DNA of 64,000 bases from Candidatus Neomicrothrix sp. UBA881 (GCA_002294285.1 DBFL01000069.1:1-64000); one strand, 5' to 3'. Positions 26,374-36,573 are shown, counted from the stretch's first letter. Numbers and translations are program-made. Notes: generated by a model from the sequence alone, not told the origin.

Positions 26374-26392
26374 TGGTCTAACTGTCTGACCA
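26374..26392. promoter_or_regulatory. Inverted repeat upstream of the E1-E2 operon, candidate operator
   Basis: TGGTC and GACCA flank a 9-nt centre, and an imperfect 8-nt symmetry continues inward. TGGT...ACCA dyads are the usual shape of sites for FadR-type GntR regulators such as PdhR and LldR, although those have a shorter spacer. It lies about 110 nt upstream of the E1 alpha start. No regulator gene is adjacent. Confidence 0.3.
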
Positions 26393-26417
26393 AACTTTGT
26401 ATTCTCAAATTTTGTTT

Positions 26418-27800
26418 TCATTTTGAAGCACTTAGATATTCGTTTACTTTCATTTGTAAATGTCTAATTCTAACTTCCTGATAATTTCCGAGTGTCTGTC
26501 CTCTTTTGAGGCTCGATTTAAACCCACGCGTTTGCGCAGCTAAATTTGAAGTGTCCTGATCGTATATAACTCCTAAAGACCCAACTGACTCAACCAGTGT
26601 ATAGCTTTCTTCGACTTCAAGATTTACGGGTTCAGGTGGACGCGGCGGGATCTTATTTTCTGGTTTAGGCCGAAGAAAAATAAGATCAAAATTGCAATAA
26701 TCAGGATCAACTGGGTCAGGTCTAAATCTATAAACCATCGGCAATGACAAGCCCGGAAAGAAAAAGGCGTTTGGGAAAAGAAAATACTCAATTGAATCAA
26801 TGGTCTCTGAAGTTGTTAAGTCTGAAAAATCTTTTCCATATTTGTCTCCATATTCTTTTTGAAGGAGTTGCGCATAGAAATCTCTTGCTTTGACTCCTTC
26901 AGGAAGTTTCGGTACGGACTTGTCGTCTATTTTTCCTTTTAATAACCGCTCTAAGCGTTCTTGCTCATCTACGCCTATTTCTGTTGAACCATTACGGGAT
27001 CCAATGGTGTGAACGAACCTGGTTACATTTTCGCCAAAAATGTCATACTGTGTCGGGGCTTCTGTTCCAGGTTTACCACCTGCGTGTGTCTCTCTTATGT
27101 GATAAGCCTCAATAAAAGCCTCTGCTGAGGCCTTCCAATTTGCTGGCAAACGCTTACACACATGGGTCTCTATATATCGGTCTTCTAGGTTCCAGTGGGA
27201 AAAGTGTTCAGGTAGAACTCCTAGGTATTCTTCTAACGGTTCAGCATTTTGATCAAAATTTAAAAAAACAAACCCGCCCCATAGTCCTATTTTTACTTCT
27301 GGAAGCCTGTGGCTTTCTGCATCTACATGCGGAAAATCCCATTCCTGAGGCAAGTCAACTAACTCTCCTTGTAAAGACCAGGTCCAACCATGAAATGGAC
27401 ATTTCAAACCTTTGGTCACACCGCAACTCGCCGGAGGTTTTAGTTGTGTTCCACGATGCATGCATGCGTTGTAATAAGCCTTTATTGACATGTCCTCCGT
27501 GCGAACAATTATTGCGGATAATTCACCGATGTCATAGACGTAATAGTCGCCGGGTTCTGGAATGTGTTCTTCTCTGCAAGCCCATTGCCATACCTTTGGC
27601 CATAGGTGTAAAAACTCGTCTTGAAGTCTTTCTTTCGATGTGTACCAGTCATATGAAATATCTTCATCTCCCAGAAAAACATAGGATTCTTCCAAAAGAG
27701 GTGGTGAGACACCAGAGCCATCAGCAAGCAAATGTTCTCTAAGACTTGGTCCAGGAGCCCTCGCTTCACCAGGGTCTGAGATTTTTCTACTTTTAACCAT
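26418..27800 (-). CDS. Rieske-type mononuclear iron oxygenase, alpha subunit (GbcA-like candidate)
   Basis: A 460-residue Rieske oxygenase. The [2Fe-2S] ligands are Cys113 and His115 (NACMHRG), then Cys134 and His137 (CPFHGWTWS). The catalytic iron site includes [19 protein letters not shown] with His234 and His239; the bridging residue usually written as Asp is Glu231 here. The family covers aromatic ring hydroxylases and N-demethylases such as the glycine betaine oxygenase GbcA and carnitine oxygenase. It is divergent from two dimethylglycine dehydrogenase-like genes and an MttB-family gene, which makes a quaternary amine substrate the best inference. No reductase subunit is adjacent. Confidence 0.85.
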   Translation of the reverse strand: MVKSRKISDPGEARAPGPSLREHLLADGSGVSPPLLEESYVFLGDEDISYDWYTSKERLQDEFLHLWPKVWQWACREEHIPEPGDYYVYDIGELSAIIVRTEDMSIKAYYNACMHRGTQLKPPASCGVTKGLKCPFHGWTWSLQGELVDLPQEWDFPHVDAESHRLPEVKIGLWGGFVFLNFDQNAEPLEEYLGVLPEHFSHWNLEDRYIETHVCKRLPANWKASAEAFIEAYHIRETHAGGKPGTEAPTQYDIFGENVTRFVHTIGSRNGSTEIGVDEQERLERLLKGKIDDKSVPKLPEGVKARDFYAQLLQKEYGDKYGKDFSDLTTSETIDSIEYFLFPNAFFFPGLSLPMVYRFRPDPVDPDYCNFDLIFLRPKPENKIPPRPPEPVNLEVEESYTLVESVGSLGVIYDQDTSNLAAQTRGFKSSLKRGQTLGNYQEVRIRHLQMKVNEYLSASK

Positions 27801-27814
27801 TTTTAACTTTCGAC

Positions 27815-27839
27815 AAATACGAATCTAATGAACGTATTT
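27815..27839. promoter_or_regulatory. Inverted repeat in the Rieske/dehydrogenase divergent region
   Basis: AAATACG at 27815-27821 and its exact reverse complement CGTATTT at 27833-27839 flank an 11-nt centre. The element sits just upstream of the Rieske gene start in a 125-nt region that must hold promoters for both directions. A regulator binding here could coordinate both transcripts. Symmetry is seen; function is inferred. Confidence 0.4.
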
Positions 27840-27849
27840 CTTTAACGCT

Positions 27850-27860
27850 AGATCAGATCT
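27850..27860. promoter_or_regulatory. Odd palindrome AGATC-A-GATCT in the same divergent region
   Basis: A perfect 5+1+5 palindrome lies 10 nt from the neighbouring inverted repeat. On the minus strand it falls between a possible -35 TTGTGA and -10 TAGCGT for the Rieske gene. It may be a second operator, but an 11-nt palindrome alone is weak evidence. Confidence 0.25.
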
Positions 27861-27925
27861 TTAGATTCACAAAAATAAACCTTCAGAATTGTTTTGGAAG
27901 TTCATCAAGTCTATCGTTTTCATCT

Positions 27926-30373
27926 ATGTCGAAAGGAATTCCTGAAAGAGCTCAGGTGGTTATTATTGGCGGCGGAATTATTGGTGCAAGTGTCGCATAT
28001 CACCTTACAAAACGTGGCATTTCAGATGTATTAGTTCTTGAACAAGGACAACTCACTGGAGGAACCACTTGGCATGCGGCAGGACTGGTTTCACAACTTA
28101 AATCGACTTACTCACTTACAAAATTGGCAACATATTCAGCACGTTTGTTCGAAGACTTGGAAGCAGAAACTGGTCAAGCAACTGGTTATAGAAAACCAGG
28201 GTCCATTTCAGTTGCAGCCGATATCGAAAGGTGGGAAGAGCTTAAAAGAGGTATTTCCATGGCTTCAACAGTTGGAGTGGAAATTCGTGAAATAGAAATG
28301 GATGAATTAAGAGAATTCTGGCCACTTGTAAAAACTGATGATCTAGTTGGAGCGCTTTACATCCCTGATGATGGTGTTACTTCTCCAGTAGATACGACAA
28401 TGGCTCTTATAAAAGGGGCGCGTAATGGAGGTGCTCAAATTTTTGAAGGAGTCTGTGTTGAGTCTTTAATACAAAAAAACGGTCTCTGTACAGGTGTCCA
28501 GACCGACGATGGACTGCGAATTGAAGCTGAAAACGTTGTAATGGCAGGCGGGATCTGGACCAGGCAATTAGCTGAAACAATTGGGGTGAATATCCCCTTA
28601 CAGGCTTGTGAGCACTTTTATATAGTTACTGAGCCTCTTGAAGGAGTTTTACAAGGAATGCCCACTCTCCGTGATCCTGGCAATTACACGTACTTTAAAG
28701 AAGAGACTGGGAAAATAATGGCAGGTTTTTTTGAACCGCGTGCAAAAATTTGGAAGCTAGAAGGAGTTCCAAAAGATTTTTGTTTTGGAACCCTCCCTGA
28801 GGATTGGGATCATATAGGACCCATATTTGAAGCTGCTTGTAGTCGCGTTCCAGCTTTGACTGATGCAGGCATTCAACTTTTTTTTAATGGACCGGAGGCA
28901 TTTACCCCTGATGGAACTTTTTATTTGGGAGAGTCTCCAGAAGTGGAACGGTGTTTTGTTGCATCTGGTTTCAACTCGGTTGGAATTCAGAGTGCTGGCG
29001 GGGTTGGATGGGCTCTAGCAGATTGGATAATAGAGGGTCAGGCACCTATGGACCTGACTAGTGTGGATATTTCGCGTTCGTTTAACTTCCAAAGTGACCT
29101 TGCTTACCTGGAGGATAGAATTTCTGAATCACTCGGACTCTTGTATGCGATGCATTGGCCTTTCAGGCAATACGAGTCTGCTAGAGGAATAAGAATTAGT
29201 GCCCTGCATGAACGACTTGACCAAGCAGGTGCTGTTTTTGGCGAAACCGCTGGATGGGAACGTCCCAACTGGTATGCAAATGAAAGTCAAGAGCGTGAAT
29301 ACAAATACTCTTATGGAAAACAAAACTGGCATTCAAATATGCTTGCCGAGTGCAAAGCCGTAAGAGAAGCAGTTGGCGTTTTCGATCAGAGTTCTTTTGC
29401 GAAATTTTCTGTAACAGGAACTGATGCTTTAGAAACTCTTAATTTGATTAGCGCTAATCAAATAGATGTTGAACCGGGACGTGGTGTTTATACCCAATGG
29501 CTAAATAAACGGGCCGGCATTGAAGCTGATTTAACCGTAAACAGAATTGAGGATAATAAATTTTGGGTTATCACCTCAGCTGCTTCTCAAACTAGAGATT
29601 GGTCATGGTTGATGCGAGCGTCAAACAACAAATCCGTAAATGTTGAAGACATCACCGATGCTTTCTCAGTCATAGGTGTTATGGGGCCTCATGCTAGAAA
29701 TACTTTGCAACCTCTTGTCTCCACTGACTTATCGAACGAAAAGTTCCCTTTTGGGACAATTAAGAAATTGGAAATAGCGGGAACTGAATGTCTTGCGCTG
29801 AGAATGAGTTATGTGGGTGAACTTGGTTGGGAAATTTACATCCCTGTTGCAGACTCGATAAACGTTTTCGATGAAATTATGAAATCCGGTGAAAATTACG
29901 GAATTACTCTTGCTGGTTACCATGCTATGAACTCATTGAGATTGGAATCAGGTTACAGGCATTGGGGGCATGACATTACACCGGTAGATACCCCTCTTGA
30001 GGCAGGTCTTGGATTTGCTATTGCATGGGATAAGCCAAACGGATTTATCGGAAAAGATGCCCTAATTGGTCAACGTGATAAAACGCAAGTAAAAAGATTG
30101 ATCCAGTTCCGAATTGAAGACCAAGAAATTTTAAGCTACCACGATGATCCTGTTTTCAGAAACGGTGAACTAGTGGGTACGACTACTGGAGGAATGTGGA
30201 GTTATACACAAGATAGGTGTCTAACTATGGGGTATATAAGTAATAAAAACGGTGTGGACAAAACTTGGCTCGATTCGGGTAATTGGGAAATTGAGATAGC
30301 AACGCGTAAGTTTGAGATAACTCCTTCGATAAAAAGTTTTTATGATCCAAATAAAGAAAAAATCCGCTTATAG
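27926..30373 (+). CDS. Dimethylglycine/sarcosine dehydrogenase-like FAD-GcvT fusion protein (copy 1)
   Basis: An 815-residue flavoprotein. The DAO-type FAD domain occupies about residues 8-380 ([17 protein letters not shown]), with His50 in [10 protein letters not shown], the position of covalent flavin attachment in dimethylglycine and sarcosine dehydrogenases. The C-terminal half from about 440 is a GcvT/aminomethyltransferase-like tetrahydrofolate domain ([20 protein letters not shown], then [16 protein letters not shown]). Such enzymes oxidatively demethylate an N-methyl amine and transfer the formaldehyde equivalent to tetrahydrofolate. A second copy follows 24 nt downstream, so the two may act on successive methyl groups. 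Confidence 0.88.
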   Translation: MSKGIPERAQVVIIGGGIIGASVAYHLTKRGISDVLVLEQGQLTGGTTWHAAGLVSQLKSTYSLTKLATYSARLFEDLEAETGQATGYRKPGSISVAADIERWEELKRGISMASTVGVEIREIEMDELREFWPLVKTDDLVGALYIPDDGVTSPVDTTMALIKGARNGGAQIFEGVCVESLIQKNGLCTGVQTDDGLRIEAENVVMAGGIWTRQLAETIGVNIPLQACEHFYIVTEPLEGVLQGMPTLRDPGNYTYFKEETGKIMAGFFEPRAKIWKLEGVPKDFCFGTLPEDWDHIGPIFEAACSRVPALTDAGIQLFFNGPEAFTPDGTFYLGESPEVERCFVASGFNSVGIQSAGGVGWALADWIIEGQAPMDLTSVDISRSFNFQSDLAYLEDRISESLGLLYAMHWPFRQYESARGIRISALHERLDQAGAVFGETAGWERPNWYANESQEREYKYSYGKQNWHSNMLAECKAVREAVGVFDQSSFAKFSVTGTDALETLNLISANQIDVEPGRGVYTQWLNKRAGIEADLTVNRIEDNKFWVITSAASQTRDWSWLMRASNNKSVNVEDITDAFSVIGVMGPHARNTLQPLVSTDLSNEKFPFGTIKKLEIAGTECLALRMSYVGELGWEIYIPVADSINVFDEIMKSGENYGITLAGYHAMNSLRLESGYRHWGHDITPVDTPLEAGLGFAIAWDKPNGFIGKDALIGQRDKTQVKRLIQFRIEDQEILSYHDDPVFRNGELVGTTTGGMWSYTQDRCLTMGYISNKNGVDKTWLDSGNWEIEIATRKFEITPSIKSFYDPNKEKIRL

Positions 30374-30397
30374 AAAGATCCAGAGAACTTAGGAAAA

Positions 30398-32809
30398 ATG
30401 AAAGAAGAATATCAAGTCATAATTGTTGGTGGTGGTGCAATGGGAACCGGACTTATGTACCATCTGGCTCACGAAGGTTGGACTGACGTTCTTCTCATAG
30501 AGAAAGGTGAGCTCACCTCTGGTTCAACATGGCATGCAGCAGGTTTGGTACCCCATTTTATCGGGAGTCTCAATATGGCAAAAGTGCATGCTGAAGCACC
30601 AAAGTTGTATGCAGAACTTGAAGAGGAAACTGGACTTAGTGCCGGGTGGCATCCAACAGGAGCGATTCGTTTAGCTTTATCCGATAATGAGGTTGACTGG
30701 TTTCGCTATGTAAATGGCATGTTGAATCTGGTGGGAGTTGAAAGCCACCTCATTTCTCCTAAAGAGATACTCGATCATCATCCTTTATTAGACATTAGTG
30801 ACGTAAAACTTGGATTTTGGACACCCCATGATGGTTGGAGCGATCCAAGTAGCTCAACAAATGCAATGGCAAAAGGAGCACGTCAACTAGGTGCAGAAGT
30901 TGCGCGTCATACTCTGGTAACCGATATGAATCTTTTACCGAATGGAAAATGGGAAGTTTTAACTGATAAAGGTTCAGTCGTTGCAGAGCATGTTGTGAAT
31001 GCTGCTGGATGCTATGCACCTCAACTGGGTGAGATGGTTGGTTATGAAGTTCCTATAGTTTCTGTGATCCATCAATACTTAGTTACTGAAGCCATACCTG
31101 AAGTAGCAGAATTGAATTTCGACCTTCCAGTAATACGTGACCCTAGGGCATCCTGTTATTACAGAAGAGAAATAGATGGATTGATCGTGGGACCTTATGA
31201 GCGCAAGGGCGCTGAGGTTTATGGAGTTGATGGGATTGATTGGGATCTTCATTTTTACTTAACGCCACCAAATCACGATGTATTGTTACCTTGGCTTGAA
31301 CTTGCCGCACAAAGAATTCCAGTTTTTGCAGACGCTGGAATACATACAACTGTTTCTGGTCCAATTACCCATACTCCCGATTCCGGATATCTTATGGGAC
31401 CCGCTCCTGGACTAAAAAATTACTGGGTTTGTTCAGGTGCTTCTATTGGAGTTACTCAAGGACCAGGTGCTGGAAAATACCTAGCTCAATGGATGGTTCA
31501 TGGTCAAACAGAAATAAATGTTGCAGAAATGGATCCGAGAAGATTTGGACCTCATACTTACCCGAAAGGAGAATATGCGAGCGCCAAAGCAATTGACGAA
31601 TTTCACGAAATGTACCAAGTCCGACCTCCTGGTGAACAACGTTTCGCCGGTCGGCCAATAAAAAAGACTCCTGTCTATGAGAAGTTTGATGACTTGAATG
31701 CACAGTGGATGGAAATTTTTGGCTGGGAGAGGCCTCAATATTTTGGTGAGTCTGAGAATCATTCATTTAGAAGATCAAATGCGTTTGAAATAGTTGGAGA
31801 AGAGTGTCGTAACGTTCGTGAAAATGTAGGAATTGCCGATTTAACTGCATTTACAAAAATTGAGATAACAGGAAAAGATGCTTTAAGTTTGTTAGACCGG
31901 CTGTCAGCCAACAAACTTCCTTCCAAAGATGGAGGTATACGTCTGACTCATATGCTTACAGCTCTAGGTGGGATCGAATGCGAAATGACGGTCACAAGAT
32001 TGAGTTCGGAACGTTTTTATTTAAACAGTTCGATAATGGGAGAACTCCATGACTTGGATTGGCTTAAGCAACACGTCAAGGAGGACGAAGAGATTTCAAT
32101 TCGTGATGTTACTGATGAAATCGCGATTCTGGCTGTTAGCGGTCCGTTATCTAGAGACGTCATCCAACCTCTAACCGCAACAGATCTTTCCAATCAGTCT
32201 TTCCCTTGGTTGACAGGTCAAGAAATTGAGATAGCGGGCGTGCCTTGCGTGGCTCTAAGAGTTAGTTATGTCGGCGAATTGGGTTGGGAATTACACCATC
32301 CAATTGGCCAGATGCTTGATCTCTACGATGCTTTAATTGCTTCTGGCGCCCAACACAAGTTAAGCCATTATGGCTCTTACGCAATGAACGCTATGCGAAT
32401 AGAAAAGGCTTACAAAGCATGGGGGTCAGAGTTAACTACTGAAATCACACCGATTGAGGCACGTCTGGAAAGGTTCGTCGACTTTTCTCGTAATTTCTTA
32501 GGCTCTGAAAAAGTGAAAGAAAGGCAGTCTGGAGAACTGAGCATGGTCCTTGTCTACTGTGAAGTTGAAACAAATGACACCGATTGCCGTGGCAATGAGC
32601 CGATCTTCGTTGGAGAAAATTTAGTTGGTCTAACAACTAGTGGGACTTGGAGCCACACCACTGGCAAAAGCATTGCTTTTGCCTATGTATCACCGGATTT
32701 AGAAGAACCTGGATCAATTTTTGAAATTGAAATCATGAATGAAAAATGCCGTGCTACCGTCCTAAAAGATGCAGTTGTTGATCCACTTAATGAGAAAATA
32801 AGAAAATAA
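30398..32809 (+). CDS. Dimethylglycine/sarcosine dehydrogenase-like FAD-GcvT fusion protein (copy 2)
   Basis: An 803-residue paralogue of the preceding protein with the same order: FAD domain (VIIVGGGAMGTGLMYHLAH), covalent-flavin candidate His46 in SGSTWHAAGL, and a C-terminal GcvT-like folate domain ([38 protein letters not shown]). The two copies diverge clearly outside the motifs, suggesting different substrates rather than a recent duplication. Its TAA is directly followed by the ATG of the MttB-family gene, so the three are an operon. Dimethylglycine, sarcosine or another N-methyl amine are plausible substrates. Confidence 0.88.
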   Translation: MKEEYQVIIVGGGAMGTGLMYHLAHEGWTDVLLIEKGELTSGSTWHAAGLVPHFIGSLNMAKVHAEAPKLYAELEEETGLSAGWHPTGAIRLALSDNEVDWFRYVNGMLNLVGVESHLISPKEILDHHPLLDISDVKLGFWTPHDGWSDPSSSTNAMAKGARQLGAEVARHTLVTDMNLLPNGKWEVLTDKGSVVAEHVVNAAGCYAPQLGEMVGYEVPIVSVIHQYLVTEAIPEVAELNFDLPVIRDPRASCYYRREIDGLIVGPYERKGAEVYGVDGIDWDLHFYLTPPNHDVLLPWLELAAQRIPVFADAGIHTTVSGPITHTPDSGYLMGPAPGLKNYWVCSGASIGVTQGPGAGKYLAQWMVHGQTEINVAEMDPRRFGPHTYPKGEYASAKAIDEFHEMYQVRPPGEQRFAGRPIKKTPVYEKFDDLNAQWMEIFGWERPQYFGESENHSFRRSNAFEIVGEECRNVRENVGIADLTAFTKIEITGKDALSLLDRLSANKLPSKDGGIRLTHMLTALGGIECEMTVTRLSSERFYLNSSIMGELHDLDWLKQHVKEDEEISIRDVTDEIAILAVSGPLSRDVIQPLTATDLSNQSFPWLTGQEIEIAGVPCVALRVSYVGELGWELHHPIGQMLDLYDALIASGAQHKLSHYGSYAMNAMRIEKAYKAWGSELTTEITPIEARLERFVDFSRNFLGSEKVKERQSGELSMVLVYCEVETNDTDCRGNEPIFVGENLVGLTTSGTWSHTTGKSIAFAYVSPDLEEPGSIFEIEIMNEKCRATVLKDAVVDPLNEKIRK

Positions 32810-34363
32810 ATGAATGAAGAAATTCCTTCAAAAAGAGCTGGTGGACGTAGTGCGCGAATAGCTAAACGGGCAGCCCCTCCTCCACCAGAGTCGAGAGCTG
32901 TCAAACCTGGCATGTCAGGTGGTTCTTTTCAACCTCTAAGCATTCCGCAGATGGAAAAGATTTTTGATTCTGCTCTCGACCTTCTTGAAAAAATAGGGAT
33001 GGCGCAAGCCATTCCGGAATTCGTTGATCTTGTTACATCTAATGGAGGTACTTTCACTTCAGAAGAACGTCTTTTGTTTCCCAAAGACCTGGTTCGTTCC
33101 ATGATTGATGCAGCAGCCAAGGAATTCACGCTCTTCGGTTTTGACGAGAAACACAATCTTGAAATAGGGGGAGATCGCGTCCACTTTTCTACTGGTGGTG
33201 CCGCTGTACTAATGCTCGATCATGAAACATCTAGTTTTCGAGAAAGTCAGCTTAAAGACATTTTTAATATAGGAAGAGTGATTGAACAGTTAGACAACAT
33301 TCATCTTTACGTCAGAACTGTTGTCGCACGTGATATGGAGTCGTCTAGAGAACTAGATTTCAATACTGCGTATGCTGCAATGATTAGCACCACGAAACCA
33401 ATAGGTACCTCTTTCTTTCATCCTGACCACGTTCATGAAATTTCCCAAATGTTCAATATAGCCCTTACAGGAGATCCGAATTCTGATGAATTCCGTAAAC
33501 GTCCTTTCTGTATAGCAAATAATACTTTTGTTGTGCCACCACTCAGATTTGCTGAAGAGTCAACTCTTTGTATGGCTGAACAGGTACGTGTGGGGATGCC
33601 GATAAATCTCCTTTCAGCAGGACAAGCTGGTGCTACTTCTCCTGCCACACTTGCCGGATCTCTCACACAAGCACTCGCAGAATGTCTTGCGGCTTTAACC
33701 TGTGTAAATTTATTATCTCCTGGACATCCATGCACTATGGGAATGTGGCCTTTCGTGTCTGACTTAAGAACAGGCGCAATGTCAGGGGGTTCAGGCGAAG
33801 AAGCAATCCTCAATGCGGCAGCTGCACAACTGGTCAACTGGATAGGTCTTCCTTCTGGAGTAGCTGCTGGAATGGCTGATTCAAAATTACCTGATAATCA
33901 GGCCGGTCACGAAAAAGGAACTACAGTTACTCTTGCTGCCCAAGCTGGTGCAAATATAGTTTTCGAATCAGCTGGAATGCTGGCTTCCTTACTTTCATGC
34001 TCACTGGAAGCATTAGTAGTTGATAATGACATGTTGGGATCTATTGCACGTACTGTCCGCGGAATAGAAGTTGACGATGAATCTGTTGCTGTTGAGGTAA
34101 TAAAGGACGTCATCGAGGGTCCGGGTCATTTTTTAGGTCATCCCCAAACTCTTGAGGTTATGCAAACTGAATACGTCTACCCCTTAGTTGGCGATCGATT
34201 GAGCCCTGATGATTGGAAAGACGCAGGTTCTTTGGATGTCAGAGTAAGGGCTAATTCAAAGGTTTTAGAAATATTAAGTAGTTCTTTACCATCACACATT
34301 TCATCTGACGCAGATTCATTGATAAGAGAAATGTTCCCTATACGTCTAATTCTGGAAAACTAA
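32810..34363 (+). CDS. MttB-superfamily methyltransferase without pyrrolysine
   Basis: A 517-residue COG5598 (trimethylamine methyltransferase superfamily) protein. The frame is continuous with no in-frame amber codon, unlike the Pyl-containing TMA methyltransferases of methanogens, so it belongs to the non-Pyl group that includes glycine betaine methyltransferase MtgB. Typical features are the N-terminal GRSARIAKRA region, VHFSTGGAAVLMLD, and the central barrel with AGQAGATSPATLAGSLTQALAECLA. MtgB-type enzymes move a methyl group to a corrinoid protein, but no corrinoid-binding gene is next to it. It starts directly at the stop of the second dehydrogenase and overlaps alanine dehydrogenase by 4 nt at the 3' end. 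Confidence 0.87.
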   Translation: MNEEIPSKRAGGRSARIAKRAAPPPPESRAVKPGMSGGSFQPLSIPQMEKIFDSALDLLEKIGMAQAIPEFVDLVTSNGGTFTSEERLLFPKDLVRSMIDAAAKEFTLFGFDEKHNLEIGGDRVHFSTGGAAVLMLDHETSSFRESQLKDIFNIGRVIEQLDNIHLYVRTVVARDMESSRELDFNTAYAAMISTTKPIGTSFFHPDHVHEISQMFNIALTGDPNSDEFRKRPFCIANNTFVVPPLRFAEESTLCMAEQVRVGMPINLLSAGQAGATSPATLAGSLTQALAECLAALTCVNLLSPGHPCTMGMWPFVSDLRTGAMSGGSGEEAILNAAAAQLVNWIGLPSGVAAGMADSKLPDNQAGHEKGTTVTLAAQAGANIVFESAGMLASLLSCSLEALVVDNDMLGSIARTVRGIEVDDESVAVEVIKDVIEGPGHFLGHPQTLEVMQTEYVYPLVGDRLSPDDWKDAGSLDVRVRANSKVLEILSSSLPSHISSDADSLIREMFPIRLILEN

Positions 34364-35496
34364 TTCAAACAGAATTCGAGTGCTTCTGCAGGATTCATAT
34401 AATCCAGATTATGGGTTTCGGCTACTGCAGGTTCGCAAATATTTCCAGCACAAACATTCAAACCATTCATAAAATTTGGATCTGATAAAAGAGCTTCTTT
34501 TACACCTTTATTTGTCAGAGTAAGAACATAAGGAAGAATTGTATTTGTCAAAGAAATTGTTGCAGTTCTAGGGACCGCCCCTGGCATATTAGCTACACAA
34601 TAATGAATGACTTCATCTATAACAAAAGTTGGCGCGGAATGAGTTGTCGGGTGTGCTGTTTCTACACATCCACCCTGGTCGATAGCTACATCTACTATCA
34701 CGGAACCTGATTTCATTTCAGAAACCATTTCTTTGTCAATTAACTTGGGTGCTTTTGCGCCTGGCAATAAAACTGCACCAACTACCAAATCTGATTCGAG
34801 AACCTCTGAAACAATTGCATCTTGATCTGAAAAAACAGTTCTGACTTTTCCGGAATATTGTTTATCTATAAAGTCAAGAATGTTTTTGTCTCTGTCTAAA
34901 ACCACCACTTCTGCACCCATACCCACTGCAATTTGGACAGCGTTACTTCCAACCACACCGCAACCGATCACAGCGACTCTGCCTGATTCTGCCCCAGGTG
35001 CACCGGCAAGTAAAACTCCTTTACCGCCGTTACTTGCCTCCAAACAGTGAGCACCAGCTTGTACGGACATTCTTCCCGCAATTGCTGACATGGGAGTTAA
35101 AAGAGGCAAGGAACCTTGACTGTCAGTAACCGTTTCAAACGCTATACACGTAGCGTTTGATGCAACTAGGTCATCAGTCTGAGATTTATCAGCAGCCAAA
35201 TGAAGGTAGGTAAACAGTGTGTGTTCTGAAGTTAACAATTTACGTTCATTTGCTTGTGGTTCTTTAACCTTGACAATTAGCTTGGATTCCTTAAACACTT
35301 CTTCTGCTGTCTCTAGGATCTTTGCTCCAGCTTTCTCATACTGGCTGTCATCAAAACCAGCTCCCTCGCCAGCAGTGGACTGAACAAACACCTGGTTTTT
35401 ATGGTTTATAATCTCCTCGACTGCCGATGGAGTCAACGAAACACGCTTCTCATCGGTTTTTATCTCTTTGGGTATACCTATTATTGTGCTTGTCAT
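34360..35496 (-). CDS. ald: Alanine dehydrogenase
   Basis: A 378-residue NAD-dependent enzyme interconverting L-alanine with pyruvate and ammonia. The N-terminal domain carries Arg18 (DEKRVSLTP), Lys76/Lys78 (VKVKEP) and His99 (YLHLAAD); the Rossmann motif is VAVIGCGVVGSNAVQIAVGMGAEVVVLD. The C-terminus is complete. Convergent with the MttB-family gene, it shares the 4-nt overlap CTAA. Near a demethylation pathway that ends in glycine, it could help recycle amino nitrogen; that link is inferred from position only. Confidence 0.93.
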   Translation of the reverse strand: MTSTIIGIPKEIKTDEKRVSLTPSAVEEIINHKNQVFVQSTAGEGAGFDDSQYEKAGAKILETAEEVFKESKLIVKVKEPQANERKLLTSEHTLFTYLHLAADKSQTDDLVASNATCIAFETVTDSQGSLPLLTPMSAIAGRMSVQAGAHCLEASNGGKGVLLAGAPGAESGRVAVIGCGVVGSNAVQIAVGMGAEVVVLDRDKNILDFIDKQYSGKVRTVFSDQDAIVSEVLESDLVVGAVLLPGAKAPKLIDKEMVSEMKSGSVIVDVAIDQGGCVETAHPTTHSAPTFVIDEVIHYCVANMPGAVPRTATISLTNTILPYVLTLTNKGVKEALLSDPNFMNGLNVCAGNICEPAVAETHNLDYMNPAEALEFCLN

Positions 35497-35586
35497 AACT
35501 TAATTACCTTCAATCACAGTGCAGGTTCATATTCTCACAAAGAAATATAAGAAAACAAAATTTTATAGACAAAGTTTAGGAGTGTC

Positions 35587-36060
35587 ATGATCAACGGAAT
35601 TCATCATGTTGCCATATCAACGCCTAATCTAAACAGATTAGTTGATTTTTACAAAAACGTTCTTGGTTTCGAAATCGTATACGAAACTTCCTGGGAGAAA
35701 AGAGAGATAATCGACCAAATAGTTGGTTTAAAAAACTCTGCTGCTCGTTCAGTAATGCTCAGAGCTCACAACACTCATATTGAACTCTTCGAATACTCTG
35801 CTCCGGAACCTGTACCAGGAGATCCTAATCGGCCCGTTTGTGATCACGGCTACACACATCTGTGTTTCGATGTAAATGATATAGATGCTGAGTATGAAAG
35901 ACTGTTAGAAGCAGGAATCAGATTTCATACCCCCCCTCCAAAAAGCGACCAATTGGGAAGTGGTAAAATTAGAGCTACTTATGGTCGTGATCCTGATGGA
36001 AATGTAATTGAACTGCAAGAAGTGCTCGATCCAAATAGTCAAATTAAGTTATATAAATGA
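35587..36060 (+). CDS. VOC-superfamily (glyoxalase/dioxygenase fold) protein
   Basis: A 157-residue single-chain VOC protein made of two beta-alpha-beta-beta-beta modules. The N-terminal metal-ligand position is in INGIHHVAISTPNLNRLVDFYKNVLGF, and the C-terminal glutamate ligand is in RDPDGNVIELQEV, with a middle HTHIELFEY segment. The family includes lactoylglutathione lyases, methylmalonyl-CoA epimerases and extradiol dioxygenases; I cannot tell which applies. The ATG is preceded by AGGAG. The SnoaL-like gene follows 9 nt downstream with its own GGAG, so the pair is co-expressed. Confidence 0.85.
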   Translation: MINGIHHVAISTPNLNRLVDFYKNVLGFEIVYETSWEKREIIDQIVGLKNSAARSVMLRAHNTHIELFEYSAPEPVPGDPNRPVCDHGYTHLCFDVNDIDAEYERLLEAGIRFHTPPPKSDQLGSGKIRATYGRDPDGNVIELQEVLDPNSQIKLYK

Positions 36061-36069
36061 GGAGTTGAA

Positions 36070-36573
36070 ATGACTGATTACACGGATGCTGAAAAACAAA
36101 TCATGAACTGTCTTCTTTCTTACACTCGAGGAATCGACAGGCTAGACCCAGAAGCAATAAAAGCTGCTTTTCATCCAGGAGCTTTGTTGGAGGGATATCA
36201 ACCGGATGCATTTGTGCCAATTGAAGAGTTTGCTCTACCGGTTGTTGAGAGATTAAAAAAGAGGTATTCCTCAACTCAGCATCGTCTATCTAACACGAAA
36301 ATAGATTTTAAGAACAACGGAGCAATTGCGGAGTCTTACATTCTTGCTTATCATGTCCAACCTGCCGATGATGACAATCCTGAAAGGTTATGGACTTTTA
36401 GTGGCAGGTATATCGACTATTTCAAAAACCAAAATGATGAGTGGCGTATATCAAAACGCTTTCTAAGAGCTGATTGGACAAGGATTGAACCTATTGATGA
36501 AAAAATGCCCAACAAATTTATCTTGGGTTCTAGGGATAAATACGACCCGATCTATGGCCATATCGAAGACTAG
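36070..36573 (+). CDS. SnoaL/NTF2-like fold protein
   Basis: A 167-residue cone-fold protein of the SnoaL_4/NTF2-like group. It begins with the long helix AEKQIMNCLLSYTRGIDRLD, followed by FHPGALLEG, and ends with strands carrying GRYIDYFKNQNDEWRISKRFLRADW. Relatives include small hydratases, isomerases and ring-hydroxylating dioxygenase beta subunits, so the fold alone does not give a reaction. It is translationally close to the VOC gene upstream and ends in a CTAG that also contains the stop codon of the convergent PPOX gene. Confidence 0.8.
   Translation: MTDYTDAEKQIMNCLLSYTRGIDRLDPEAIKAAFHPGALLEGYQPDAFVPIEEFALPVVERLKKRYSSTQHRLSNTKIDFKNNGAIAESYILAYHVQPADDDNPERLWTFSGRYIDYFKNQNDEWRISKRFLRADWTRIEPIDEKMPNKFILGSRDKYDPIYGHIED

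Noticed and set aside
32810..34363. Pyrrolysine-type trimethylamine methyltransferase
   Set aside because: No in-frame TAG exists in the gene; the reading frame is continuous, so no Pyl residue is encoded.
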